Part shown: positions 48,015 through 59,434 of the stretch, piece by piece
Layout of the letters: each line of letters opens with the position of its first letter
Numbering within the stretch: the first letter of the stretch is position 1
DNA from: Cervus elaphus
Taxonomy: Eukaryota; Chordata; Mammalia; Artiodactyla; Cervidae
Direction of reading: 5' to 3'
Assembly (NCBI RefSeq): GCF_910594005.1
Contig: NC_057847.1
Coordinates: 24,713,001 to 24,777,000, forward strand
DNA: 64,000 bases
The notes under the pieces: generated by a model
Database searches by the model: none
What the model was told of the DNA's origin: nothing
Seen by the model: only the letters and a program-made list of their open reading frames with translations
Position numbers and translations under genes: made by a program

Positions 48015-48480
48015 TAGCCTACAGCAAAGTTCTCAAAGTGAGGTCTCTGAACCAGCAGCATCAGCATCATTTGGGAACTCTTTAGAAATGCACTTCCTCC
48101 AAGCCTGACCCCGGACCTACTGAATCAGAAAATCTGTTTTAGTCAGGGCTCTCCAGAGAAGCAGAGGCAATGGGCTGTTTATACATATCGAAAGAGATTT
48201 ATTACATTGGCTCATGTCATTACAGAGACTGACAAGTCCCAAGATCTGCAGAGTGAGTCAGCAAGCTAGAGACTCAGGAGAGCTGGGTCCAAAGGAACTT
48301 GGCAGGTCTTGGCAGGCTCAAGACCCAGGAAGAGCCGGTGTTTCCATTTAAGTCCAAAGGCAGGGGAAAGCTGATGTTTCAGTTCCCAAGCAGTCAGAGA
48401 AGAAGGAATTTCTGCGACCTGTGTTTTAACAAGCCTTCCAAGTGATTCTGAGGCACTCCGAAATTCAAAAATCACTGATT
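48015..48480 (+). mobile_element. MER5-type hAT MITE split by another repeat
   Basis: Left half: 'caaagttctcaaagtgaggtctctg', 'agcatcagcatcatttggg', 'ctactgaatcagaaaatctg' to ~48134. Right half: 'gttttaacaagccttccaagtgattctgaggc' from ~48423. The two halves join into one MER5A-like element once 48135-48421 is removed. Confidence 0.75.
48135..48421. mobile_element. Repeat nested in the MER5-type element
   Basis: It begins 'tgttttagtcagggctctccagagaagcag', followed by 'gagatttattacattggctcatg' and 'ccaagatctgcagag'. This is a common mammalian interspersed repeat that I cannot assign securely to LTR or DNA class. It shares tgtttta with the resuming host sequence, a possible short TSD. Confidence 0.6.
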
Positions 48481-48481
48481 G

Positions 48482-48615
48482 AAACTTTCCAAATCTCAGG
48501 TTTCTCATCTGTAAGATAAAGCTAATAGTAGCAACCTCAAGGGGCTGTTTCAAATATGAAATTAGATGACATATGTATAATGCTTAGTCCAGAGCCTTGT
48601 ACATATCCAACACTC
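48482..48615 (+). mobile_element. MIR SINE
   Basis: 'tctcaggtttctcatctgtaagataaagctaatagtag' and 'atgcttagtccagagccttgtac' are MIR sense. Confidence 0.65.
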
Positions 48616-48619
48616 AGAA

Positions 48620-51098
48620 AAATTATTGAAAGGTGAGTGTTATATTTTGGTTTGTTTCATTTGCCATATGAGTGACTTTTGGAAAGTATTCTCAATATTG
48701 GCATCATCTTATGGCACATTTGGATTACTCACACAAGAGTTTCCATTGGTTTATCTAAATTTAAAAGTTCATCCAGCTAAACCCTACCCTTTCAAAGTCC
48801 TTGTTACCTGGCCAGAGCCAGACATGAATCCTGTCTACCCCGTTTGGTCCTGTTCCTGTCCCTCAGGTACTAGAGAAGATAGATTTCAGGCAGCAGTCGC
48901 TATTTGTGCCATGCAGGGGACAGTCTTCTAGGCCCTTAGCTACCTAAGTGGGAAAAGAAAGAACCTTGAAGAACTGCTGCTCAAAAAGAAAGCTGAAGTG
49001 GAGAAGGCCTCTCACCATCCTCTAACAGGACACAAAAGATATCAAATGGTTCTGGAGCCCCCATCCATGTTTAAATGGCCAATTAAGGCAGTTAAAGTTT
49101 TCCAACTGATTTCCTCTGAGTCACAATAGTTTAAAATTGATCAACAAAGCACAACCCTCCTTAAGGGGAACAGACAGCAAACCCTCCCCCACCCTCCCAC
49201 TGCTTTACTTAATTCTACCAGGTTTCTAGCATCATCCCCTCCCTGCTCCAGGAAAATACAATTTAATTCTTCTATATTTACTGCACCAGATGAGACTTTC
49301 ATCAAAGACAGATAAAATGCCTATAAACCCATTTTCAAATGGCATCCCCAGATAGACTATTCATGAAAATGCATGTGTACACATACACATATATGTACAT
49401 ACTCAACAATCTAGACCACATTTCCCTGTTTGATTATAGCCCCAGGGAGGGCAGAGACACAATTTTCAAGGATGATGTCGGCTCCATACATCATGCTGAG
49501 GAGAACATAACTAGGGTATAAAGCAGCTTCCTCTTGCCCAGAAGCTGCTCCCACAGAATACTCCATGTGAGTTCTGCTGAAGCACCACAGGGGTTGTTGA
49601 GACAACCCAGTTTCTGGCATTGCAGGCCAATGAAATTCCTGTCCTTTCACTCTCAAATAAATAAAGCTTTGAAAACTATCATTATTACTGTTCTTTAAAT
49701 GAGTCTGCGTTGCCTCAGCACTACCCCCTCCCACTGCTTTCCATTTGTTTTCCTGTCAGAGCTGAGTCTTTGCAGCTAGTGTCTCCCCAAGCAGGGTGAA
49801 GATGTAACACCCTTCTCTGCTGGGCTGATCCTCCCTGGAGAGCCCAGTGGGGGTGAGGTACTGCCTGGTGGGAATTTTCTCATTAGCCCTACAAGCAGCA
49901 TGTATTCCAGCCCAGTCAGCCTGAGGCTCTAAGCAGAGAGAACTGCAAATATTTTACTGAGAGAGGGGCTCAAGAATGTTACAACTAGTGTATTACCACT
50001 GAATCTATTCTGTCTGAAACTGGCAGAAATGGGAACAGGGATACTGCTCCCCTCAGGTGACTGGGGAGCTGCCAGGAAGAAGACAATAAGTGAATCCTAA
50101 TATCACTGTGACTTAATCTCCATCAGCTGACTAGCTACCTAAAGCAAATACTGAAAACAAGTTTGAAAGGGGAAGCAGCTGAACAAATAATGTGAAAGTA
50201 GTAAATGCCAGAATATATTAATAATTCTTATAGCAAAATTTTTCAGTTGACTTGGTACTGTGGGATATACAAAGTGACAGACATGGGCTTTGCCCTCATG
50301 ATGCTTGTAATTCAAAACAAGAAATAAGACACGTACACAAATCACATGACAAAACCCAGAAGCACAGAAAGATCAAGAAGAGAAATCTGAACAAAAGAAT
50401 CATAGGAATTCAGAGAGAAGACTTTTACCTGGTCAGGATCGGGAAAAGCTTCATGGAGTTCTTCTGTATGGAGTTCAAATGCCATTTGTATGGAGTTTTG
50501 GAAAGAAAAAAAAAAAAAACTACTGTATTTCAAAAGGCAAATATGAGAAACCCCGTCAGGTGTTTGCCTCCCAGAGTTGCTGCCTCCTCAACTCACTTCT
50601 TGGCTAGAAGAGCCAGCTGTACAGCTTAGAGACTGCACACATAAGGCATTCATTTCTTGAGTCAGACTTGAAGAAAGAGCGTGGGCTTTTGACACAATGG
50701 TGAATGGCACTGAAGAGACATTGGATATGGGGCCTTTGGGGAAAGGTTTACTTCCTGATTTAAGAAAAGAAAGAAAGAAACTGTGCTTACTTCCCGGCTT
50801 GAATGTTGTCACCCAAGGATGTGATGCTTGGAGTAATGGCTGCCATCTTGATATCTGGAGGAAAAAAGCAAGAGAATTGCAGAGTAGCCAATTTTCATCC
50901 AAGACATAGAAACCAATCCTGGAACTTCTGACTTTCAAACTTCTTTTTATGTGCTGTGAGGATTTTTTATTTGGTAAGACACTTCTGGTTGCATATTCTA
51001 TAACATGGGGCTGAAAGCATCTTAAGTGAAACACAGAAATCCATTCAGGAGCATGGACACTCAGTAAGGACAATGTGGAGAGCATTCTTATTTTGGCA
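48620..51098. other. Unique DNA without recognised genes
   Basis: No repeat family was recognised apart from a CATA-type simple patch at 49378-49400. The minus frame at 50588-51085 (165 codons) is long but shows no domain I recognise and overlaps a 70-codon plus frame. Confidence 0.35.
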
Positions 51099-51099
51099 G

Positions 51100-51985
51100 A
51101 TGCTTATAGTTTATGGAGAGGGCTAATGTGAAGTAAGGTTCGAGAGTATAGGCCAAGTCCTGGAAGAATTCTATGGACTGGGGTAAAACATGAGTTTATT
51201 CTGAAGGCAGTGGTGAGAGATGTGGAAAGCATTTAAGCAACTTACTGACCTGGCCAGAGCCGTGCAATGAGAAAGTTAATGCTAAAGCTGAGATATAGAG
51301 GAAGGCTTTGGACTCAAGAGAGTTAGAGTGGGAAAAACCTGTAGGATTTATTTTGCAAAGAATCTGATTCAGGAATTATCAAGCACATCTTCACATTATT
51401 TTACCCTGAGGAGGTTTAAAAAACTACTGAAATCTAGATTCTTCCTTCAGAGCTACTGATTCAATTGGTCAGGGGTGGGAACTGGCACGATTTTGCAGCA
51501 GCTGCTGCTATTGTTTAAGCTCGCCTAATGTGTGGCCACTGTTGAGAAGCCTTGGTGCAGCTGAGGAAAAGGGAAAGAAGAGATAGACATGGTAGAGACT
51601 GTGGAAGCAGATGGGTAAGATGCAGGGGACAGAGAAGAGGAAAGAGTCAAAGATCTCAAAGACTTCTTTCAGGAGAGGGTAACTGGGAGAATGGCAGTGC
51701 CATTTACACAAATGGAGAAGTTAGAAGAAGAAGCAAGTTTAAGGAAGAAAAGTTCAATTTGAGAAATATTGAATTTGAAATGATGGGAGAAAGCTCTGTA
51801 TTCTAGAGAGAACTAAGCTAAAATTATAGTTTGAAATCACCTATATTGGGGAATTATGGATTCTTTGGAGATGGTGATTTGCTGAGGAGGGAATGTCAGA
51901 ACAAAGAAGACGACCAAGGACCAAAACCTCGAGGAACAATATGGAGAATGGATAAGGAAAGAATACCCCAAGGAGAAATAACTTT
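51100..51985 (+). mobile_element. Ancient interspersed repeat, with MER5-like insertion
   Basis: Segments such as 'aaggcagtggtgagagatgtgg' (51207), 'gaatggcagtgccatttacacaaatggagaag' (51690) and 'ccaaggaccaaaacctcgaggaac' (51918) resemble a widespread old mammalian LINE-like repeat I cannot name. A MER5-like stretch (51415-51555) seems to interrupt it. Confidence 0.35.
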
Positions 51986-51989
51986 GGGG

Positions 51990-53495
51990 AGTTAAAATCT
52001 AATCCCTTTCATCCACTTAGACTAATATTGATGTATAGATACCTGGTGGCAATTAGACCTCCGGATATCAGACTTGCATTGTTGCAGATTAATTCAGGAA
52101 AGCTGTCCACCTTTCCTATCTAGCAATATGCCTGAGCAGTAACATGAAGTTATCTGTCCTGCTTCTTCACAGTAGAAAAAAATGAAGTGAATTTAATATT
52201 AAACTGTTAAAAAAACAATGAGCAAAATTTTCAAATGATATTCTTAAATAAATTTCATGCCCTAAAGAAAAAAAATTAAACTTGTTCATATGCCTCACCA
52301 ATGAGATCACATGGTTTGATAAACAACTGATTAGGGTTGGGCAGCTGATATTTCCTCCTCATAAATAATTAAAAATATCTGAAATTTTTCATCTTTGTTT
52401 CTACTTTATTTGTAAAGAGTTGGACAAATACAAATTCCAGACCTCTCCAGTTGGTTATGATAGTGTGATAATACTTAACACCACTGAACAAAAATATTAC
52501 TGTGTAGGTCATTGTTATTTAATGACATTCATATATACCTCTGAGTTATTAGAACTACTTACATGTTTACTACTGATTCAATTAATACTATTAATTATAC
52601 TATTGTGTTGTGTAGATAGTTATGTAGATAGATCTAACATTTTCTTTTACAAAAATCTCCTTGGACCCGTAGCCTTTTATACCAGACTGATTTCAATAAG
52701 GTAGATTAAACCTGCCTTGGATTATATGGAAATTGTTTCTATTATTTTACTTTCCCTCAGCAAACCATATAATTGCATATAAAAGATGGTGATGAAGTTT
52801 GTGGGGTAACAGAGAAGAGAATCGGTGTATTTGTTAGAGTTTCAGACAGTCTCTATTGAGGTAAAGAAACTACTGAAGTTATCAGATACTTTTATACTTA
52901 AATTTTAATATGAATTCAGATTTCCCAACTTTGAAGGAAAGGTCTAATGAAAAATAATGCATGGTCCCTCTTTTATTGTTTGATCTGGACAAGGGAATGG
53001 CAAACCACAGTTGCTTCAGTGTAAGCTGTTTACAAACCTGAACTTCTTCAGGCAAAATTTCTATTTAGATTTTCTATCTGGGATACAGTTGCTTAAAATC
53101 AGACACTCATCATCCAAAATTAAAAAAAAAAGTTATGGCTACAGCCAGGGTTAATTACCTTTACTTTTCAAATGAAATTGCAATAATGGTTATACTGCTG
53201 AGAAAAACATAACTAAACTCACAAATTTCTCTGGAGCCTTCTCATGTTCATGCATGACCTTGGAGGTCCTTTTCAAATTCATGAGCCGAGGATTCCACAG
53301 TGAATTCTACCTGGAGTAACTTCACTGCTGTCTTAAGAGAAGCTTGGCTGAATTCCAGATTATTTTCTACTTTCAAAAATACGTAGGTTCCTACAGTGAA
53401 ATATTTTTAGCCATTAAAAAATACCTTTTTTTAAAGAAAAGGACAAAGAAAAGTACTATACTACCTGCACACAAATACACATATTATATGCATGA
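51990..53495. other. No recognised feature
   Basis: AT-rich unique DNA. Confidence 0.4.
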
Positions 53496-53793
53496 TACTA
53501 TTTGGAACCAGTCTGTTGTTCCATGTCCAGTTCTAACTGTTGCTTCCTGACCTGCATACAGGTTTCTCAAGAGGCAGGTCAGGTGGTCTGGTATTCCCAT
53601 CTCTTTCAGAATTTTCCACAGTTTATTGTGATCCACAAAGTCAAAGGCTTTGGCATAGTCAATAAAGCAGAAATAGATGTTTTTCTGGAACTCTCTTGCT
53701 TTTTTGATGATCCAGCGGATGTTGGTAATTTGATCTCTGGTTCCTCTGCCTTTTCTAAAACCAGCTTGAAAAGGAGTACGTCAAGGCTGTATA

Positions 53794-54303
53794 TTGTCAC
53801 CCTGCTTATTTAACTTATATGCAGAGTACATCATGAGAAACGCTGGGATGGAAGAAGCACAAGCTGGAATCAAGATTGCCAGGAGAAATAGCAATAACCT
53901 CAGATATGCAGATGACACCACCCTCATGGCAGAAAGTGATGAACTAAAAAGCCTCTTGATGAAAGTGAAAGAGGAGAGTGAAAAAGTTGACTTAAAGCTC
54001 AACATTCAGAAAACTAAGATCATGGCATCTGGTCCCATCACTTCATGGAAAACAGATGGGGAGACAGTGGAAACAGTGTCAGACTTTATTTCTGGGGGCT
54101 CCAAAATCACTGCAGATGGTGATTGCAGCCATGAAAATAAAAGACACTTGCTCCTTGGAAGGAAAGTTATGACCAACCTAGATAGCATATTAAAAGACAG
54201 AGACATTACTTTGCCAATAAAGGTCCGTCTGGTCAAGGTTATAGTTTTTCCAGTGGTCATGTATAGATGTGAGAGTTGGACTGTGAGGAAGGCTAAGCGC
54301 TGA
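53794..54303 (+). pseudogene. BovB reverse-transcriptase remnant with YADD
   Basis: A 169-codon open frame covers the RT palm and the region after it. LSPCLFNLYAEY is followed by YADD (about residues 38-41) and then the conserved post-catalytic segment with QKTKIMASGPITSW. It ends at TGA 54301-54303, at a position where other copies have CGA, so a CpG transition created the stop. The same frame continues beyond it. The N-terminal part is missing because of the 5' truncation and inversion. Not functional. Confidence 0.88.
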
Positions 54304-54576
54304 AAATTTGATGCTTTTGAACTGTGGTGTTGGAGAAGACTCTTGAGAGTCCCTTGGACTGCAAGGAGATCCAACCAGTCCATCCTAAAGGAGATCAGTC
54401 CTGGATGTTCATTGGAAGGACTGATGCTGAAGCTGGAACTCCAGTACTTTGGCCACCTCATGCGAAGAGTTGACTCATTGGAAAAGACCCTGATGCTGGG
54501 AGGGATTGGGGGCAGGAGGAGAAGGGGACAACAGAGGATGAGATGGCTGGATGGCATCACTGATGAGTTTGGGTAG
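54304..54576 (+). pseudogene. BovB reverse-transcriptase C-terminal continuation
   Basis: In frame with 53794-54303 after the TGA. It carries RVPWTARRSNQS and QYFGHLMRRV and ends early after DGITDEFG. There, compared with other copies, a short stretch is missing and a stop follows. Confidence 0.85.
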
Positions 54577-54679
54577 ACTCTGGGAGTTGGTGATGGACAG
54601 GGAGGCCTGGCGTGCTGCGATTCATGGGGTCGCAAAGAGTCGGACATGACTGAGCGACTGAACTGAACTGAACTGATTG

Positions 54680-54918
54680 TTGTTTTACCTAAGCATCTAT
54701 TAAATAAATTCTAAAATTTTTGTATCAGTTATAATGGTTAGCTCTGCTGATGGAATAACAGATGATTTAAAATTTTTTCTGTTTTATGTTTTCTGTTAAT
54801 TTCATGGTGCATGTGAAAACTGATGATCAGAACATTGATGAAACATTGATGACACATGATCAGAAAATTTGTTGATATACTGATGTAGTTTACCCAACTC
54901 TTATTTATAATCAATAGC
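54680..54918. other. No recognised feature
   Basis: AT-rich spacer between BovB and the SINE cluster. Confidence 0.5.
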
Positions 54919-54928
54919 CATAGCTACT

Positions 54929-55157
54929 TTGAGCGTCCCAGGTGGCGCTAGCGATAAAAAACTCACCTGCCAATGCAGGAAACATAAGAGACCCGGGTTT
55001 GATCCCTGGATTGGGAAGATCCCCTGGAAGAAAGCATGGCAGCCCACTCCAGTATTCTTGCCTGGAGAATCTCAGGGACAGAGGAGCCTGACAGGTTATG
55101 GTCCATAGGGTCACAAAGACTTGGGCACAACTGAAATGATTTAGCACTCATGACAAG
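54929..55157 (+). mobile_element. Bov-tA type SINE
   Basis: Head 'cgtcccaggtggcgctagcg', B-box-like 'gggtttgatccctggattgg', 3' part 'gggtcacaaagacttgggcacaac'. Near-perfect 10-bp TSD: catagctact 54919-54928 and catagatact 55158-55167. Confidence 0.92.
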
Positions 55158-55200
55158 CATAGATACTATGGAGAGTTATCACCACATAAAACACAAACAC

Positions 55201-55402
55201 GGGATTCCCAGGTGGTGGAGATGTAAAGAATTTGCCTGTCAATGCAACAGATGTGGGTTCCATCCCTGGGTTGGGAAGATCCCCTGGAGTAGGAAATGGC
55301 CACCCGCTCCAGTATTCTTGCCTGGAAAATTCCGTGGACCAAAGAGCCTGGCAGGCTACAGTTCATGGGTTTGCAAAGAGTTGGACGTGACTGAGTGACT
55401 AT

Positions 55403-55403
<1 letters not shown>
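55201..55403 (+). mobile_element. Bov-tA type SINE with CA tail
   Basis: Starts 'gggattcccaggtggtggag' and ends 'gacgtgactgagtgact'. It continues directly into a long CA tract, probably expanded from the SINE tail. Confidence 0.92.

Positions 55404-55448
<45 letters not shown>
55404..55448. repeat. (CA)n microsatellite at SINE tail
   Basis: About 22 uninterrupted CA units. Likely polymorphic. Confidence 0.96.
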
Positions 55449-55484
55449 GTTGTGGAGGGAAAGAGGGCAAACCAGAGATCTACG

Positions 55485-55615
55485 AAATTCTCCAGGCAAG
55501 AATACTGGAGTGGGTAGCCATTCCTTCTCCAGGAGATCTTCGAGACCCAGGGATTGAACCCACATCTCCTGCACTGTGGCCAGATTCTTTACTGTCTGAG
55601 TCACCAGGGAAACCC
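55485..55615 (-). mobile_element. Bov-tA type SINE, minus strand, 3'-part missing
   Basis: On the minus strand it runs from 'gggtttccctggtgactcag' to 'gcctggagaattt', about half an element. It keeps the tRNA-like head but lacks the normal 3' end. A short shared agagat flanks it (55474-55479, 55621-55626). Confidence 0.85.
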
Positions 55616-55639
55616 AAAAAAGAGATAGATGCCTCCAAA

Positions 55640-55815
55640 TCAGTGGTTTCCAAAGTATGGCCTTAGGGCCAGCAGCATTAACACCTCTTGGGAACTTCAT
55701 AGAATTGCAATACTTGGTTCATACTGACACATACTGAATTGGAAACTCTAGGATGGACCTAGTAATCTGTAGTTTAACAGTCCCTCCAAATAAGACTAAT
55801 TGAGAACCAGTGGTT
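55640..55815 (+). mobile_element. MER5-type hAT MITE
   Basis: 'cagtggtttccaaagtatggccttagggccagcagcatt' opens and 'taattgagaaccagtggttc' closes the element, with imperfect inverted ends. Confidence 0.7.
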
Positions 55816-55819
55816 CAGG

Positions 55820-57026
55820 TCACAAGTAGTCAGTAGAGTCAGAGAGGGCTCTGCAATTTTTTTCCTACACTGTTCCCTAGTTAGAGCTAATTATCTTAGA
55901 TTGTCAAGGCAGTGGAATTTTCTTAAAGGCAAGTGCAAAGTCTTTTAACTAAATTGTTAGTCTTCAAGATTTGTTTTTGAAAGTACCAATTCAGTGACCA
56001 TTCATAAAGCATAGCACCACATATGGTTTCCAAACCCCTGTTTGTGATCTGTATGGGTCCTAAAAATACCCTCTCATTGTGGGCCATTACAGGAAGAAAA
56101 TGAATTTGTATGATGCAAAAATGGTAGATTGGTATTATTGCTGTTTATATGACAAGTTTGCAGAAAATGGCAAATAATACTTTTAGTTTATATCCAGTTA
56201 TAACAACAACTTATTATTTCCAAACATTAAATTATAGTCTAGCGAAATGAGATAGGCTACATGGTCACTTCTTCATGGAATCCTCTTCTAGTAGCAGTTT
56301 TTAAATGTGCATGTTCAGCTAATTGAAAACAGAGAAACAGTTTTATTTCTCAGAGATTTTTGAAGTAGCATCTGATGGTTTATAGTTTGTAATTCTGGCT
56401 GTATAACTATTGGGCTGATAGTTTCTTCATTGGGGTTGCTGACCTCTAAAGATGATTCGATAAACAGGAAACCTAGAGTCATGAACTCCACTTCGGTAGA
56501 CTCACCAGATAAAGACAAGCAAATAGCAAGTGAAAACAAAGTGAACAAAATTACTGAGACTGATTATGGCCAGTGTCCAATACCAAAATAACAAATCAAA
56601 AATGGAAATCATTATAATAGTTGTTTGTTGTCATATAAATGAAACACCAAGCTGAGCAGAGAGGTTTTTTCAGTTCAACACCGTGTTTGACATTGGCATA
56701 CACATATCCTGTGGCTCTTACCAGGCTCTCTCCATCCACTGCTCCACATTCTCACTGCTTCTTGGCTTATCTGTATCTGTCCCCTTGAAGACTCACTGTA
56801 AGTACTTGTCCTCTGCAAAACCATTCTTAACAGTCTGATCCAATAGTTCTACTACAAAAATTTCTATTTATTGTTTATACCAGTGTTTCCCAAATTGCAC
56901 CCAACCTATTACTACCACATTTAGAAATTTTGTTATGATATACCATTTGTTCTATTGTTTACATGAATGCTTGGATAGTTTCTTTAAATTCATTTACTTT
57001 TTGCTAAAATAAATGTATTTAAAATC
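55820..57026. other. Mostly unassigned; weak L2-like patch
   Basis: No gene recognised. 'cttgtcctctgcaaaaccattcttaac' at 56805-56835 hints at an L2 sense fragment. Confidence 0.35.
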
Positions 57027-57038
57027 AACTTGATATTG

Positions 57039-57351
57039 GACTTACCTGGGGTTCCAGTGGTTAAGAATCCACCTGCCAAAGCAGGGGGACATGGGTTTGA
57101 TCCCTGGTCTGGGAAGATTCCACATGCCATGGGGTAACTAAACTCATATGCCACAACTGCTGAGTCCTCATGCCCCAGAGCCTGTGCTCTGCAACAAGAG
57201 AAGCCACCTCAATAAAAAGTCTGTGTACCGCAACTAGAAGAGTAGCCCCCACTTGCTACAACTAGAGAAAAGCCTGTGTGCAGCAACAAAGACCCAACAT
57301 AGCCCCAAATAAACAAATAAGGTCTATTAATAATAAAAAGAATTTTAAGTT
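57039..57351 (+). mobile_element. CHR-type SINE, long form
   Basis: Head 'gacttacctggggttccagtggttaag', B-box-like 'gggtttgatccctggtctgg', body 'agagaagccacctcaataaaaag', 'agaagagtagcccccacttgc', 'aaagacccaacatagcc', then an A-rich tail. Near-perfect 12-bp TSD: aacttgatattg 57027-57038 and aacttaatattg 57352-57363. Confidence 0.9.
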
Positions 57352-57546
57352 AACTTAATATTGATGCTATACATGGAAAACCAGCATTTATCAAACAATA
57401 GAAGGTACAGATTTAATACACATTAAAATAAATATATAGCTATTTAAGTAAAAATATTTTACCCATGTAACACTTTAAATAGTCTTGCTTATTACCAGTT
57501 GTCTTACAATAGGGTTCAGGACAAATTCTGTAATGTCATTTGGCAT

Positions 57547-57716
57547 GAATTCTCAAAGCATGGGCCCTGGACAAGCAGCATTAGAGACTTGTTAAAACTG
57601 CAAATCTTGGGTCTATTCTAGCATATTGAATCAGAAACTCCAGAGGCAGAGCCCAGCAATTGTGTCAAGTCCTCAGATGATTCTGATACATGCAAGAGTT
57701 TGAGAACCACTGGGTT
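57547..57716 (+). mobile_element. MER5-type hAT MITE
   Basis: 'attctcaaagcatgggccctgg', 'agcagcattagagacttgttaa', 'gatgattctgatacatgc', 'gtttgagaaccactgg' in full order. Confidence 0.75.
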
Positions 57717-57719
57717 ATG

Positions 57720-58352
57720 AAATAGATTTTGTTGGGGAAATTCATATCTAAGGGTCAGCAGGAAACAGCACTGGGTCCCTGTTATTCCCATCATCTCCAA
57801 GAGAGCTGAAGGGCCAGGTGCTGCTGGATACACAGTGGGTCTGTGGCTCATAGAGGGACCTTGCCCCAGTTTTTCTCTTTCTTAAAAGGCAAGCAGGAGA
57901 GCAGACAGGTCAGTGGGGAGACAAGAGAGTTTGGGTTTGGGTGCCACTGTTTCCAGGAGTGGTCTGGGAAAACTGGCTGCCCAGTATATATAGGAAGTTG
58001 CATCCACTTCTCCTAGGTAGAGGAACCTTCATTCCCATGGAAAGCTAAGAAGCTCAGGCATGGCCTCATCCTTGGAGAATCCCAGCTGCCTCACTGCTGG
58101 ACATTCTCAGGCAGCCCCAAGAGCTGCTTTCAGACATTCCTGCCCAGAGGCACCTTCTGCACACTTTGGGAAACACCAGCCTCTATCAATTTATATCAAT
58201 TTCTCTGTGTATTACACTCAAACAGTTAAGAAGCTCTTCTATTGGTATTTAGTTTTCAAAACTTCCTGCATTTGGCCTCCAAACTCCTTCCTGTTTTCCT
58301 TTGTCTTCTCCATGGCATGAGGTGGGTGTTGTGTAGATTCCCAGAAAGTATT
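57720..58352. other. No recognised feature
   Basis: Unique-looking. An 86-codon plus frame at 58060-58320 has no recognisable product. Confidence 0.4.
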
Positions 58353-58354
58353 TA

Positions 58355-58482
58355 GAGTCATAAAATTTTAGAACTGGGAAGGAATTAAGAGATTGTTTAA
58401 TCCAGCCCCTCATTTTCAAATGAGAAAACTGAGTCACAGAGAAGTTAAATGACTTGCTCAAGTTCACATGTTTAGTTAGTGG
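58355..58482 (-). mobile_element. MIR-like SINE fragment
   Basis: 'tttagaactgggaaggaattaagagattg' then 'tttcaaatgagaaaactgagtcacagagaagttaaatgacttgctcaag' belongs to a MIR-like, mammal-wide SINE layer. Confidence 0.55.
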
Positions 58483-58484
58483 CT

Positions 58485-59432
58485 GACGGGGGGAAAATCC
58501 ATGCCTGGTTATCAATGAGACGTTCTGACAATATTCAACAACAGTCAATCAATATGGTCTCTGTATCAGGTCTGACATGCATGGTACATCCCCTGCACAT
58601 TACACCCTTACCAACATATAGAAGCATATTATGTGTGAGGTTTCTTTAAATTTACTACAGTGCTCCCTCCTCTAGAAGTATTTACTAAGTGTTTATATTG
58701 CCTATGGAGGAAAGTTATTTATAAGTAACTTATAAAGAGGACTAACTTGACCAGCTGAGATGATTTTTCTTCTGAATTACATCCTTATATGTATAGCTTT
58801 CTTGCACTCAGCTTATTCCACTTGGAACTGTGCCCAGCACAATTTACATCTATGAACTGCTAAACATTTAAGCAAATTAAGTGTCCAAAAAATCAAACAC
58901 AAATTGTATCTTGGTGATTTATGCCTTCATAAAGCAAAACACATAGAGTGTGCCGAGTACAGGCCAGATTTATAGCTCCACTGGTTAGAGAAAATGAATA
59001 GACATCTTCCAGAGAACATGCTGAGGATTGTGCATGTGTGTTTAATTTTTGACCATGGGAATTTTCCCCCAATGATATTTATTTTATAGCTCATCTTCAA
59101 TGCTAATATGCAGTGTAGGCCAGGAATGGGAAAAGATATATAAGAATTCTTGATGGAGATTTAGAAACTAGTTAATTTTTACCAGAACTCAAAAACAACC
59201 CTAACCTAACACCGTCAGGTTGTGCTGTCCTCTTATTAGTGTAAGCTAAGCAATTTCACTTAAATGCGAGAAGACAGAAAGTGAGAAAAAAACAAGAATG
59301 CCAAGAATAAACCAAAGAGGCTAAGACATGACTCAGATTGCTACTAAACTATTTCTACGACCTCACAATCTTTACAGGTAGTATTTGACTGAGAGTGCAG
59401 GAACAAGCATGTGCGCACTGAAGTCAGAGAAA
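58485..59432. other. No recognised feature
   Basis: AT-rich unique DNA. Confidence 0.4.
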
Positions 59433-59434
59433 CA

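Larger units (their letters stand above)
53498..54675 (+). mobile_element. BovB LINE with 5' inversion
   Basis: 53498-53767 is reversed BovB (plus strand 'ctatttggaaccagtctgttg' to 'ttctaaaaccagcttg'). From ~53768 to ~54675 the element is in sense orientation to its 3' end ('gactgaactgaactgaactg'). The two arms are nearly contiguous in the element: the reversed arm's element-side end is ggttccaaatag, and the sense arm begins aaaaggagtacgtcaagg. This is the signature of twin priming during target-primed reverse transcription. The TSD could not be found. Confidence 0.92.

Noticed and set aside
50588..51085. 165-codon minus-strand open frame
   Set aside because: No recognisable domain, no splice or promoter context I can support, and opposed frames on the other strand. 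Length alone is not enough in 64 kb of six-frame DNA.
52985..53020. Possible tiny SINE fragment ('caagggaatggcaaacca')
   Set aside because: Only about 20 bases resemble the SINE body and nothing on either side continues the match.
54006..54647. 213-codon minus-strand open frame
   Set aside because: It is the antisense shadow of the BovB reverse-transcriptase region, and similar shadows appear opposite the BovB at 8672-9049.
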